From assembly GCF_032118995.1 (NCBI RefSeq), contig NC_092651.1, forward strand, positions 22,304,349-22,368,348: a stretch of DNA of 64,000 nt, in the 5' to 3' direction. The notes under the pieces were generated by a model. It saw only the letters and a list, made by a program, of their open reading frames with translations, was not told where the DNA came from and made no database searches. The DNA comes from Asterias amurensis (lineage: Eukaryota > Echinodermata > Asteroidea > Forcipulatida > Asteriidae). A program made the translations under genes and the position numbers. Below are positions 34,285-45,456 of this stretch, one piece after another (positions within the stretch are counted from its first letter, which is position 1; every line of letters begins with the position of its first letter).

Positions 34285-35368
34285 CATTTTTGTTATTTTC
34301 TTAAAGTTAATTTTTTTTTATTGTTTACTAGTTGTATTTCATTATTTATACAGGAACAGAGTTTAAAATAATACTTAACATACTTTAGTAGTATTTTAGA
34401 TTATCTTTCTTTCTAGAAATTTGGATACAAACTTGCAATACTACATCAAAATAACAACAATTTTACAACAAGGCGGCCCCATAACCCCTGTGCCTAGAGT
34501 TTGAGTATAAAACTCTTCAATTTATTTAGTTATTTGTTTATTTTTCCTTCAATTTGAATAACCATGAAGAGGTTTTAACATTTCTGAGTTAAAGTTTAAT
34601 AAACTTTCTACCTCACAAAGTTCCTTCATCAGTAAAATTTACACATGGGAAAAAAAGGCTTTCGCAATAATATATGAACAGCGCCCTCTATGTGTACCAT
34701 GTGTCGACGAGATAAAATAATTTTGTGAAAGTTGCATGATTCGTCCTCTGCTCTGTGATTCTGTCGTGTCTGTGTCGTATTGATTGTTATGTGAAAGTGT
34801 GTGTCCTCCATGGTTTCACCTGATGAATATTTACAGAAGGCCTTGCCAGGGTCGTCCAGTTTTTATAAGGTCGCTTGTGTGATTCGTCTCTTTCATGATT
34901 GAACCGTTGACGGTGGTGTGGCAACTGGACTTTAGCTGAGTTCTAAATTGAAACGGTAGGTAATCACGAAAAGTATTTGCTCGCGCAAGTTCGGAACTTG
35001 CCCGCTCAGTTTAAGATGAGCTCAGTTTTGCTTCCAAAAAATATTAATCATTCAAAAATAATGCGCATTTATAAACATATTTGTGCGCAATTTTCAAACC
35101 ATTGCGCAGGTTTAATACTTTGTGCCTAATTTTTGTAAAGTATTAATTATTGAATTTTATTATATTGAGAATTACGATGTTATCATTAGTCATTAGTCAT
35201 TAGTTGTTTTACACTTTCGTCGTTAAAGAAAACACTCTACATCATAACTATGCACAGCCGGGCCGGCCAGACGGCCTCCAGTCCATGGGCGGACACAGGC
35301 TTTTCCCATTCTATCCTCAGTCAGATCCTGCACCCGGCCCCTTCCTTACTAATCATATAATTCTATTT

Positions 35369-36151
35369 CAGTAGTTGCGATATCGTAACCCTCCTCTCCA
35401 GAGAATTCGGGTCATCTCGTACCCAAGTCAACTCGTACCTAAGTCAACTCGTACCCAAGTCAACTCGTACCCAAGTCAACTCGTACCTAAGTCAACTCGT
35501 ACCCGAGTCAACTCGTACCTGAGTCAACTCGTACTCAAGTCAACTCGCACCCAATTAAATGTTTACAATTTTTTTTTTACTCGTACTGATAAATATTGTA
35601 GTTTAATTTATTTATATTGTTAGTCATACATTTAGCTATTCATTGTTGCAATGATTTTTGTTTTCTTGTTTTTTTTTCATGTTGCAGTTTTTTTTACTTA
35701 GGCCTTACGGTGGGGAAAATTAATCAGAGAACTTTTTTTTTAATATAGGCTTGTTAGAATGAATTTTTCGGAAAAAGATAATCAGAACTTACGCAAAGTG
35801 TTTTGGTTGAAAAAAGTGGAACAGTATATTTGTTCAAATTTACTTGTTTGATTCGGAAAACGATAATCAGAACATAACGCAAATGATGGTAGAACATTAT
35901 TTTTATTTCCTATCGCTTACAAAATCACGCCGCACCGAAATTCTCCGTTTCGGCATACAACGTACGTTGTACGGTACGAGTTGACTTGGGTACGAGTTGA
36001 CCTGGGTACGAGTTGACCTAGGTACGAGTTGACTTTGGTACGAGTTGACTTGGGTACAATATTTTGGGTACGAGTTGACTTGGGTACGAGTTGACTTGGG
36101 TACGAGTTGACCAGGGGGAGGAGGATTACAAATACATTATCGCAACTACTG
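35369..36151. mobile_element. Foldback transposon with 15-bp tandem-repeat arms (TU-like), FB1
   Basis: The ends CAGTAGTTGCGATA and TATCGCAACTACTG are inverted repeats. Just inside the left end are about ten tandem copies of a 15-bp unit (ACTCGTACCCAAGTC and variants, about 35415-35555). The same unit appears in reverse orientation inside the right end (about 35974-36112). The roughly 410-bp centre carries a direct repeat (35767-35797 and 35852-35883) and the palindrome CAACGTACGTTG. No open frame resembles a transposase. Sea-urchin TU elements have this design, including 15-bp repeats in the outer arm. No target duplication was found. Confidence 0.8.
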
Positions 36152-36573
36152 CACCCCATCAATAAAGGCATCATGCATTATCTGATTATTGATTGGTTTA
36201 GACATAACATTATCGCTTTTTAAAAACTTCAGTCATCTAAAATAGAATAGTTAGAGAAATAATGTCCAACAAAAGTTTTTTTTTTAATTTCTCTATCTGT
36301 GGGGCCACCAATTTAATATATGAGTATGATGTTCCCAAGATCTATAGAACTTGATTTAAAGTACGAGTAGAGGCGGTGCTAACAAACACATCGCTGGGTG
36401 TATGGGTAAAACCCAAATTAATGTTCTTTATCACGATGCAAATTTAAAATCTCTTAAATAAAGTTTGAATTGATGATTATTAATTGATTTCTTCTGGCAG
36501 ATCTCAATACGACAAAATAGAAACAGACCTTGAATAAGTCACTGAGTGAAATAAGCCCTTATTCGAATCCAGC

Positions 36574-39500
36574 ATGGAGACGTCCAAAGAGCAACACTTG
36601 CCTGTACTACAAGAAGGAGCCAAGTCATTAGGCAGTGACCTTCGACCTTTAACCTCTAGTAGTAGATTGGCTGCAACGTACCAGGCTACAGTAGATTTCA
36701 CCGCTGGTGCTTTAGGTAAAAGGACTCAACAGGGGTGATCCATTTCTCTATTATGTGTTGGCTAATTTGGCTCTCTTTAAAAAAAATGAAACACTAAACC
36801 TAAGTTTCGTTACAACAATAAACAGGGTGTTCGACAAGTTAGTTCAAAAATTTGTTTGTAAAATGCCAAAGTTAGATCAACGACAATACTTAGCTCACTA
36901 GGTTATGTTTGTGTAGATATGAAGCATTGACTATTGACCTGTAAAATTTGTGCTCTACTGAGGGTGGATTTGGTTCTCTGCAGTACAAATTCAATATGAA
37001 CATCGTAGGGCCTACCCTCCCTGCTTGGTATTTAAAGACACTGGATACTATTGGTAAACGTCAAGGACTAGTCTTCTCACTTGGTGTATCTCAACATATG
37101 CATAAAATAACAAACCTGTGAAAATTTGAGCTCAATCGGTCATCAAAGTTAGGAGATAATGAAAGAAAAAAACACCCTTGTCACACCGAGTTGTGCGCTT
37201 TCAGATGCTTGATTTTGAGACCTCAAATTCTAAATCTGAGGTCTCGAAATCAAATTCGATGAAAATTACTTCTACAATGTTTATACTATCAACCTCTCCC
37301 CATTACCCAATGAAAGTTTTGTGCTAATAATTATTTTGACTAACTACCAATAGTGTCCACTGCCTTTAAAGACAACTATTTACATATGACATCCTTCTTG
37401 TTAATTCCGCAGGTGGAGTAGCATGTGTTTTAGTCGGCCAGCCGTTCGATACAGTCAAAGTGAAACTCCAGACGTATCCACAGCTCTACCCAAGCGCCAT
37501 CAAATGCTGTAAACAGATCCTAAAGAATGAAGGGATACCTGGTTTATTCCGTGGAACTATGCCTGCCATGGCAGCTAATGTAGGGGAGACGTCAGTATTA
37601 TTCCTATGCTATGGTCTATGTCAGAAGTTTGTCTGCCGAGTGTCGGGAACGGACAGTATAGAAAAATTAAGCACTTTCCAGAATGCGTCGTCGGGTTTTG
37701 TGGCAGGTTTCTTCTCGTCGTTAGTCCTTTGCCCGACGGAGCTCGTCAAATGCCGTCTTCAGGCTATGACTGAGACAATGCAGACGTCTGAGAAACATAA
37801 ACAGAGAGTGTAAGTTGTGTCTGTTTTAAACTTGTGAAAATCTGGGCCAAAGTTCATGGCTCTGCTTACCATCATCATTCTCCACTTATACCTGTGCAAG
37901 CGCTGAATTTCTGCACTAACTGTGTAAGCGAAGAATGCCTAGTAGTGTGGAGTATGCACGCACACAAAGTTCTGCTAACCCTGTGAAATATGCTTGACAT
38001 AAGCGCGGATGTCCCTGCTTGTGCTAAGTTAAGCAGGTCTATGAAACCAGGCCCTGGTAGCCTCCCCCCTCCCAATTTTTTTTTCACTTGAACAATTTCC
38101 CTACTAATCTCAAGTTTACACACTGTTTTTCTTCACAGAGGCCCGTGGCAAATCACCAAAAGTATTATACGAAATGATGGTTTTAGGGGAATGTTCCAAG
38201 GACTAGGGAGTACATGGCTGCGTGAGATGCCGGGATATTTCTTCTTCTTTGGAGCTTATGAGATTTCTAGAACAATGTTAACACCGAAAGGAACCAGTAA
38301 AGATGATCTCGGTAGGTACTCTAGTTTAGGTTTGATTGGACAGGGGTAGATTTCACAAAGAGTTAGGACTAGTCCTAACTTAGGACTAGTCCTAGGAGAT
38401 ATTAAAAACGTATGGCTAGTCCTAAGTTAGGATGAGTAACTCGTTCTTACTTGAGATAAGACTAGTCTTAACTCTTTGTGATAGATATCTTCAACTCTGG
38501 TTGTGGAAAAAATTTTATGTAAACGAGTCCCAATGGGAGACTTTTGTGGACTACAGGTGGCAGCAGACTTACAAAGTAAATCCATTGTTCTTGGAAATGT
38601 GCAGATGCTCCAAACGACTTTAACAATAGACCTTTTCACAATTACTCGAGCGGGGGCGTAAAGCTGGGAATTAGTTGCATTGTGGTCTAGCTGGTAATCA
38701 AATTTGAACCATAGCTATCCCACAATGCACCTCGTTCATTAGTTTGCGCTTGAGCAATGGTATTTGCGAAAAGGTCTAGGGAAACTACTGGTATTAAGTC
38801 TGCTGCCACCTAGCGTTTCAAAGTCTCTCATTTCATTGAGCTGCTTCAGAACAAAAAGAAGCACACACAAATTTTACCAGAATATGGTTACCAGCCAAAC
38901 TGCTATGTCTTTCGTACAATCTGTGACTGGATGATCCTTCTCGTTTCTGCTAAGCAGAAGTTTGTTAAGCAATATTTCGCAGCTGATTGAAATTGGGCCC
39001 AAGGCTGAATGTTTCAACTCTTGTTATAAAAAAAGTCTTCATTAAAAAGTTTAGCGGTTTTCAACACTGGTTATGATGGGAGGGGTGGTGGTATGCAACA
39101 GCATATCAAAAGTGTATGCCTACAAAATGTTCCTTCGCACCTAGAATGTGCTAGTTTTCTTGAGATGCTCTATAAATTTCTTCAGGCACTATTCACAATA
39201 AACTCCTTTACGTATTTTTTAATTAAGGTCCATTTCGTCTGATGATCTGTGGTGGAATGGCAGGAGCCGGACTATGGACAGCAATATATCCTATTGATTT
39301 AGTCAAATCAAGAATACAAGTCGGGTCTGCAACAGAGAAAATGCCGGGCTTCTTCAGAGTTACCATGGATATCATTAGAAAAGAAGGTAAAATCAATTTG
39401 AATTGACCAATAATCTACCATTCATTCAAACTGTCTTGCGTTAAATAGATCCCCGAGAAAAAAAAAGGTGTAATTTTAATTCGAAAAATTGGGGTTTTTT

Positions 39501-40307
39501 GAACGAAGAAAAATTTACTTTTGAGTGGAACTTGAACCAAGGAGCTGTCCAGCCCTATGTTGGCGGTCTCCCTATAAGGCAATATCTTTGTTCAGGTTGC
39601 CAGTCAGAAGCTATATAACCGTTAACTGCCATTTGGCCAGGGTTCAAAACCAAGTTTACGATACAACCTGAAAGGTTGCTTATTATGAAGATGGTTTTAT
39701 GGTAGTAAGCATCCTGTCAAAAAAAAGTGATTGATGAGAAATTGAAAGTATGACAAAGGGGGTAATAAACACAAAGTAATTGCAATCTAGTGGTTTCAAC
39801 TTCGTTAGATAACAAACTTCCTCACACTTGAGCCATATTTTCTAGAAAAGGATCAAGACCCAAGAGTCTTTAGAGTGTAGGGGAGATGAGGTGTTCGGAC
39901 AAGGTATAGGGGCAGTCGGATACCCTAAGCATTGTCAATAGGCACTTACCAAGGAGAAGATTGCCACTGTGCCCCTTCAAGTGTTCCAGGAGAAATGTTA
40001 CTCTCCTCCAATCAAGGAGGTGCCTCTTATTTCGGAGAAGTACTAGTAGAAGATTGCTTAGAAGTGACTTTTAGAAATTCAACTTTCCATGGTGTCCATT
40101 TTGTGAAGGCTTGGGGCCAGAAGTTGTACCCACTGTGACCCTTCCTAAACGTAGATTATAATTATTTTTATTTCAGGTATTTTGAAACTCTACAGCGGTC
40201 TGGCTCCCTGCGTTCTACGGTCGTTCCCCGCCAATGCAGCATTGTTCTTGATGTATGAGTGGAGCAGGAAACAAATGATGTTGCACCGACCAGAATGGGC
40301 GTTATGA
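36574..40307 (+). CDS. SLC25A15: Mitochondrial ornithine carrier, SLC25A15 (ORNT1) type
   Basis: Five exons: 36574-36715, 37413-37809, 38139-38311, 39228-39386 and 40177-40307. All have GT..AG borders and compatible phases, giving 333 residues. It exchanges cytosolic ornithine for matrix citrulline across the inner mitochondrial membrane, linking to the urea/arginine pathways. The three carrier-repeat signatures are present: [22 protein letters not shown] and [11 protein letters not shown]. Diagnostic ORNT segments match: SVLFLCYG in repeat 1, [15 protein letters not shown] in repeat 2 (with the RE pair known as a substrate contact) and [15 protein letters not shown] in repeat 3. The N-terminus is about 30 residues longer than in human ORNT1; the ATG at 36574 is the first in frame in exon 1. 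The introns hold several MITEs but no coding damage is seen. Confidence 0.95.
37036..37365. mobile_element. TTAA-flanked MITE in SLC25A15 intron 1
   Basis: Family 'AGGCAGTGGACAC', with TTAA at 37032-37035 and 37366-37369 and the complementary hairpin core at about 37210-37252. It ends 47 bases before exon 2, so it sits near that exon's splice acceptor region. Confidence 0.75.
37842..38056. mobile_element. MITE of the 'GGGCCCAATTTCA' family in SLC25A15 intron 2
   Basis: The ends CTGGGCCAAAGTTCATGGCT and TCTATGAAACCAGGCCCTGG are inverted and related to the element at 4590-4817. The interior again carries GCTTAC / GTAAGC-like motifs. Confidence 0.55.
38343..38482. mobile_element. Palindromic MITE, 'TTTCACAAAGAGTTAGGAC' family, SLC25A15 intron 3
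   Basis: It starts GATTTCACAAAGAGTTAGGA and ends with ACTCTTTGTGATAG, with GGACTAGTCC palindromes inside. It begins about 30 bases after the exon 3 donor. Confidence 0.65.
38542..38835. mobile_element. Nested inverted-repeat elements in SLC25A15 intron 3
   Basis: An outer pair, GGTGGCAGCAGACTT and AAGTCTGCTGCCACC, encloses an inner MITE at about 38625-38778 whose ends are AATAGACCTTTTCACAA and TTTGCGAAAAGGTCTA. The inner element therefore probably inserted into the loop of the outer one. A further GGGCCC-type MITE follows to about 39003. Confidence 0.55.
39490..39640 (-). repeat. tRNA-derived SINE with a conserved leader, copy 1
   Basis: On the minus strand it reads ATAGGGAGACCGCCAACATA and then a tRNA-like B box in TTGGTTCAAGTTCC. 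The same leader appears at 40785-40965 and 55260-55390. The A-box part is shortened here. Confidence 0.55.
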
Positions 40308-40382
40308 GAGCAACATTAAGGGCAATCTAATAGGGAACTATAGTAGGTTTGATGGTAGTCTTGGCCTAAAGATGTTAGTGAT

Positions 40383-40528
40383 CAATAGTGGATAGTGTAC
40401 TGCGCTCGGCTGTAAATCTTATAGCACGCCCTCTTACATTATGATTTCAACAACTTGACTTGCTATCACCAACAAGAGGGCGCGCTATACTGATTAAAAA
40501 CCAATGGCAGGACACTATCCACTATAGA
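40383..40528. mobile_element. MITE (ATAGTGGATAGTGT ends) after SLC25A15
   Basis: The inverted ends ATAGTGGATAGTGTACTG and CAGGACACTATCCACTAT enclose a second complementary pair, CGCCCTCTT and AAGAGGGCGCG. The element starts about 75 bases after the SLC25A15 stop and so probably lies in its 3'UTR. Confidence 0.65.
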
Positions 40529-40784
40529 AGTAATGTGGTTAAGTAAAAGAATTTACTTTTTACCCCCCCCCCCCCCAAATTTGAATCTGACCCACTTGAT
40601 TTTAATGATGGTAGGAAAAGTATTTTTATTCTAGTCTATTCTTTCCTTCTGAATATATTTTGGTTTAATTTTATCGCACAAATTATTGAGACATATGGTT
40701 TTATTTTTTACTGCACAATTGAGACATGAAGTTTTATGTATTTTATTATGTGACCTCAGTCCTTATGCGATTTTCACAATTATA

Positions 40785-40965
40785 TTTTTCTGTGGTTGAA
40801 CATGGAACATTGACCATAGCAGGAGTTGTACCTGTAACCTCCAGAGAAAAAATGTAGCTGTGCTCTACCATCTGAGCTATGTAGCCCTAATGAGGGTTGT
40901 CTCCCTATTTTGTCAATGTCGTTGTTCTGTGGTGAACATTGATGTTTAATTGAGAATAACATTTT
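40785..40965 (-). repeat. tRNA-derived SINE with a conserved leader, copy 2
   Basis: On the minus strand the leader ATAGGGAGACAACC is followed by GGGCTACATAGCTCAGATGG TAGAGC (A-box region) and then GGAGGTTACAGGTACAACTC (B-box region). A roughly 18-base A-run lies at its right edge (40978-40995). It is likely in the 3' region of SLC25A15. Confidence 0.55.
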
Positions 40966-41891
40966 GTTTACAATCTTAAAAAAAAAAAAAAAAAAGAGTT
41001 GTATCAAGTATAACAGTTACTGTGGAGCTAATGTCTGATGCCAAAACCAGGTTATTTCTGCCAAAATTCAAAACTGGGTTTATTTACTCATCAAATAATA
41101 CCTAGTTTAGGCATGTTACTTAATCAACATTTATCAACTACTTTTTTCCTCAACAGCTTAAGACACAACATCGCTAAGTTGTCATGGTACTATGTTTAAG
41201 ATGTCCACACTAACATTTTGAATGCTGTTTTTTTTTTTCTATATATTTATTGTCTAAAAACAATCATGCTCTACTTTTACCTGAAATTCTGATTTGCTCC
41301 CCTCGGAGAAAAATCAGCAATATTGTCTTAATAGCCTGAAATGCATATCAAAGCCTATGCCTTGAGTAGGGCAGCCCTTGTATCAGTCAACATTTTCCTG
41401 CCTTTATCCAAATGGCCAGTCATTCATGTAAAACAGAATAACACTTGTGCCAATACTGATTCAGTTTGCAGGTATACTGCAAAGCTTATAACAATGACTT
41501 CTCTGAAAACTTAAACAAGTTCACAGGTATGTGAAAGAATGACCCACCACCACCAAATTGATTAAATATTGATAATCACATTTTAAGCAGAATTTTAGCT
41601 GATAATACACTTCTGCTAACCAAAATTATTTTGTGCTTAGCTGCTTTTGTGCTTAAGCAGCAGCTCTATGAAATTGAGCCTTGATGCTAAATGGAAATGC
41701 TAGACATCTATCCAATTTGTATAATGATCATGTTACTAAGGTGGTTTAATTTGTACCACACTTCATGCAATAATGGAAGTTTAACAATAAGAACTAAAAA
41801 CACGCTTGCATTTCTTTATTTTTATTCCTAGTGGGACATTTTAATGTAAGACATTTTTTAATGTTTAAACATAATTTGAAGAATGGCACAA

Positions 41892-41897
41892 AATAAA
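41892..41897 (+). terminator. Candidate polyadenylation signal for SLC25A15
   Basis: AATAAA is found here and again at 41984-41989. Either would give a 3'UTR of about 1.6 kb. The choice cannot be made from sequence alone. Confidence 0.25.
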
Positions 41898-42220
41898 TCT
41901 CATCACCATTTTCATAGTTGGCATAAAAACATCTATTTACGTACCATGGTAAATATATTATTCTCGTCCCATGCCATTGTTTGAATAAAAACAGAGAAAT
42001 TAAATTTCTATTGTTTTGAGGCTTATTTTGCTTGTATGTGTCGTGAGGGATTTTTCCTCCTGTTTGTAAGCCGCCCTCCCCCGCGCCTTTCCTCCTTCGG
42101 TAAATGTGCTAAGTGTTGGCCTAGCCTGGAAGGAAGTAGAGTCAGCAGAGGGCGCTCTTCGAGGAATTTTCTATACAATAATTAAGTAGGATTTGAAACT
42201 TTGCATGGTGGAAATACGAT

Positions 42221-42433
42221 AGGTTTGCGGTAACACCATGTAATGACTATCTCTAATGAGTTGGGGTGGTTCTGAAAAGAACCGTTGGTTTCAACTCGAC
42301 GTTTCGATCAGTTTACTCTGATCGTCTTCTGGGAAAAAAAATAAATAAAAAATAAAAACGTCGAGTTGAAACCAACGGTTCTTTTCAGAACCACCCCAAC
42401 TCATAGTCATTACATGGTGTTACCGCAAACCTT
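42221..42433. repeat. Inverted pair of the CTGAAGA-stem-GAAACG repeat
   Basis: Two copies face each other across an A-rich linker (42331-42358). The arms match through GGTTTGCGGTAACACCATGT, GAGTTGGGGTGGTTCTG and AAGAACCGTTGGTTTCAACT. Only the left copy includes the stem-loop CGATCAG..CTGATCG. The unit also occurs singly at 27540, 46795 and 51130. Confidence 0.65.
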
Positions 42434-42594
42434 TCTATATCTATACAACATTATTAGCCGAATGGGACCCAGAATCTCTTAGTGCTATTTATTTTATTAT
42501 TTCAATGATGAGCAGTCATAGTATTGCGACCCAAAACAATACCATTAGGATCAATGGAAACGGGTGCATGACTTGACAAACAAACGATAGTTTC

Positions 42595-43962
42595 TATGGT
42601 GGCCCTGAAGGGACACAGCCAGTCGTGAATATTTTCGCGACGTCGTATATTTATTCACGACAAGTCGCGAATATTTTCGCGACGTCGCGAATATTTTCAC
42701 GACTAGTCGCAAATATTTTCGCGACGTCGTATATTTATTCACGACAAGTCGCGAATATTTTCGCGACGTCGCGAATATTTTCACGACTAGTCGCAAATAT
42801 TTTCGCGACGTCGTATATTTATTCACGACAAGTCGCGAATATTTTCGCGACGTCGCGAATATTTTCACGACTAGTCGCAAATATTTTCACGACTAGTTGC
42901 AAATATTTTTTACGACGTCGTGAATAATTCTGCGACTAGTCGTGAATAAATTCGCGACTAGTCGTAAATATTTTTTCAGTAGCTTGAGTGTGTAATTCTT
43001 ACACGGCACGCGTAGAGAGCCAAGCTATGAAGATTGTAGCCACTCAGCTATGTGTATGGGGCCCATGTTTTATCCAGTAGAATTGTTATCGAAGTTCGAA
43101 AAAACAGTGTCTGACTTTCATCAATATTTCGGGGGTTTTCAAGGTTGAAATACTCCAAACCCAAATAATTCTGAATGCCAAAGGATTAATCTTTCAGTCA
43201 AACTTGGTGGGGGATTACGTGATGCGTTGCACCCTGCCGTGACGGAACGAACTCGCGTTTCAAAGTTGGAAATAACAACGCAAATTGCTCTAACATTTCA
43301 GGTAAAAATTGTCAAATTTATTTGCTGAAATTGTCAACACATTATAATTAAACTTATCATTGGGTTGTTTGTAAAATTTACCTCGGGTGACATATGACGT
43401 TATGTTTTATCTGAAGAGTGAAAGTGCCAACGTTTATTGCCTAGCATAGGATAGCCTACTACTAAAGTACTAGTAAAACTATAACGTCAGGCCTCGTAGG
43501 CCTACCGTAAGGGCCATACGTCAACGTTAGTTTTGTTTAAATAACCCACCATCGATTTGCAAGAGTCGGAATTCTCCTCCGGATCCATCATCGTACGGGA
43601 CAGCTTTCAGCTTAGTCTTACTAAGCCGTCAACGTGAATACAGTAATTACACACTCAAGCTACTGAAAAAATATTCGCGACTAGTCGCAGAAATATTCAC
43701 GACGTCATGAAAATGTTCGCGACTAGTCGTGAAAAAATTCGCGACTAGTCGTAAAAAAATTCGCGACTTGTCGTGAAAAAATTCGCGACTAGTCGTGAAA
43801 AAATTCGCGACTTGTCGTGAATAAATTCACGACGTCGCAAAAATATTCACGACGTTGCAAAAATATTCGCGACTTGTCGTGAATAAATTCACGACGTCGC
43901 AAAAATATTCACGACGTCGCAAAAATATTCACGACTGGCTGTGTCCCGTCAGGGCCACCATA
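42595..43962. mobile_element. Foldback transposon with 84-bp higher-order repeat arms, FB2
   Basis: The ends TATGGTGGCCCTGA and TCAGGGCCACCATA are flanked by the direct repeat AGTTTC (42589-42594 and 43963-43968). Both arms are tandem arrays in which 6-8 bp palindromes (GACGTC, GACTAGTC, GACAAGTC) alternate with AATATTTT-like spacers. The left arm shows an exact 84-bp period, with CGTCGTATAT starting at 42641, 42725 and 42809. Inside the arms the pair CAGTAGCTTGAGTGTGTAAT and its complement (about 42977 and 43647) closes the stem. The loop of about 650 bp has no recognisable gene. The low-complexity open frames on both strands come from the 84-bp period being a multiple of three. Confidence 0.85.
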
Positions 43963-44225
43963 AGTTTCAATAGTGTATGCATAGTGTATGACGAATGCTC
44001 AAAGTCTAAAAACTAATTCCAACAGTATTTGCCACCTGTAACAAGAGCCTATTAGGCCAAATTAAAAGAAAAAAAAAACAGTTACCCGTCCCCTCCCTCA
44101 TCCATTTTTTTGATGCCGCATTCTTTTACTTTTTCTTTAAAAAAACAACAATAATTGTTGGTGTATTTTTTCGCATTACTTTTTTTTTAAGTAAACGGTG
44201 ACAGCAAAGTAAACAATTAGTGGCC

Positions 44226-44372
44226 AGGGGTCGATTTCACAAAGAGTTAGGACTAGTCCTAACTTATGACTAGTCCTAGGAGACACATTGCATGGATAGT
44301 CCTAAGTTAGGACAAGTAACTGGTCCTAACTCGAGATAAGACTAGTCCTAACACTTTGTGAAATCCACCCCA
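44226..44372. mobile_element. Palindromic MITE, 'TTTCACAAAGAGTTAGGAC' family
   Basis: The ends GGGGTCGATTTCACAAAG and CTTTGTGAAATCCACCCC enclose tandem GGACTAGTCCTAACTTA-type blocks. It is the cleanest copy after 32573-32745. Confidence 0.68.
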
Positions 44373-44829
44373 GTTCTACTTATGCTTGAAGGCCAATACA
44401 ACTTACTAGGCCCTTTTTTGGAGAAACACGGACGATTTTTTTTTTTTTTTTACTGCCCTTACCCGAGCTTATTATACAATATACCTACAGCTACAGCAGG
44501 AGGTAGTCAACTTGTTTTATGACGTCTGACCTCTAAATTAAAGGAGTTAACTGGTCGACTTCAATAATGCGCACTGTTGCAGCAACATGCATCTGTTTAG
44601 TGTGCTACTCAGCCTGAGGCTCATTCACCTCTGTAAAAAACGGTCGATATAAAATTTTGGATGGACATGTTAAAATTGTAATTTTTTGCTTGGGTAAATC
44701 TGCCTATAGACCAACTATGGATGGTAGGAACATATGCTCCATGGACCAACCAGTGTATTTCTGGGGTGATCTCCATAATATTTGTAGAGGCTATTGACGT
44801 TTTCCATTCATGCGTTTGTCGTTCGACGC

Positions 44830-45052
44830 ACACGTAGACTTAATTCAAGTCCCTATCTCGTGCGAAAGCACATCTTTCCAACTAGCAGCTAGTGTGCATC
44901 CTCACCGTAAACGACGTGGTCCCCCGAGAGTGGTCCCGCTGCGCAGCACAGGTTGGGGTTGCCGGCTGCCCAAAAGTGTTGCTAAAGTTAGACGTTGGGA
45001 CTGAAAATAAAAGGACTTTCACGGGATTGGGACTTGAGTCAAGTCTATGGCA
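44830..45052. mobile_element. MITE (TAGACTTAATTCAAG ends), copy upstream of the A-T-R gene
   Basis: The left end TAGACTTAATTCAAGTCCC is inverted at the right as GGGACTTGAGTCAAGTCTA. GCACACGT lies just outside both ends and may be the target duplication. A second copy is at 59378-59540, beyond the other end of the gene. Confidence 0.6.
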
Positions 45053-45357
45053 CACGTGGCTCATACACAAATCACGCACAGACCTATGGACTTTCCACTT
45101 GCGCAATTATTCAAAAGATAACATAATTTTCCTGCCGAATGATCACCCCTGGAATCCAACCCCGCCATAGATGTCTTGTTATCTCCACACTAATGTAATC
45201 TTCTTTGTATATAGACAAGTTATTCCAAGGACTATTTGGTTTCTGCCCAGTTGTATACACGGCGGTATTAATTTGCGTTTGAATACACGACCATCATACA
45301 CACAGTCAGTTCGAGCCCTGTGCTGCAGCAGCCGTAGTGATAAATCACCTCGTACAC

Positions 45358-45364
45358 TATAAAG
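45358..45364 (+). promoter_or_regulatory. TATA box of the A-T-R gene
   Basis: TATAAAG lies 93 bases upstream of the ATG at 45457. With a start site about 30 bases downstream, the 5'UTR would be about 65 bases. It is a prediction from position and sequence only. Confidence 0.45.
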
Positions 45365-45456
45365 TCAGTTACTGTAACCGTGCCCGTGATCATTCTGCTC
45401 GCAACTCAACCTGCGAACATACTACACTAGACACGCTGCATCCAAACTAACTCAAG

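Larger units (their letters stand above)
24696..36573. other. Intergenic region between the divergent ELF and SLC25A15 genes
   Basis: This 11.9 kb region contains no recognised protein-coding exon on either strand. It holds the MITEs, hAT copy B, tRNA-Gln and foldback element listed separately, a local duplication (26.05-27.1 kb), and A-rich runs near 29690. The ELF long-isoform promoter and any 5' non-coding exon should lie just right of 24695. Confidence 0.5.
40308..45456. other. Intergenic region between SLC25A15 and the A-T-R gene
   Basis: No protein-coding exon was recognised. Apart from the listed elements (40383, 40785, 42221, 42595, 44226, 44830), it holds AT-rich sequence and short homopolymers, including a poly-C run near 40563-40575. 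Confidence 0.5.

Noticed and set aside
35400..35560. CRISPR-like array of short regular repeats
   Set aside because: The units are directly adjacent without unique spacers, appear again inverted in the same element, and the genome is eukaryotic.
35375..36174. Repeat-encoded frames with STRTQVNSYPSQLVPK-like peptides
   Set aside because: The 15-bp tandem unit equals five codons, which creates open frames in both foldback arms. There is no start context, splice signal or family match.
42551..42927. Open frames of 109 and 100 residues on opposite strands with repeating RLVVKIFATSRK-like and NIFATS-like peptides
   Set aside because: They are products of the foldback arm. The 84-bp repeat period is divisible by three, so frames stay open on both strands without being genes.
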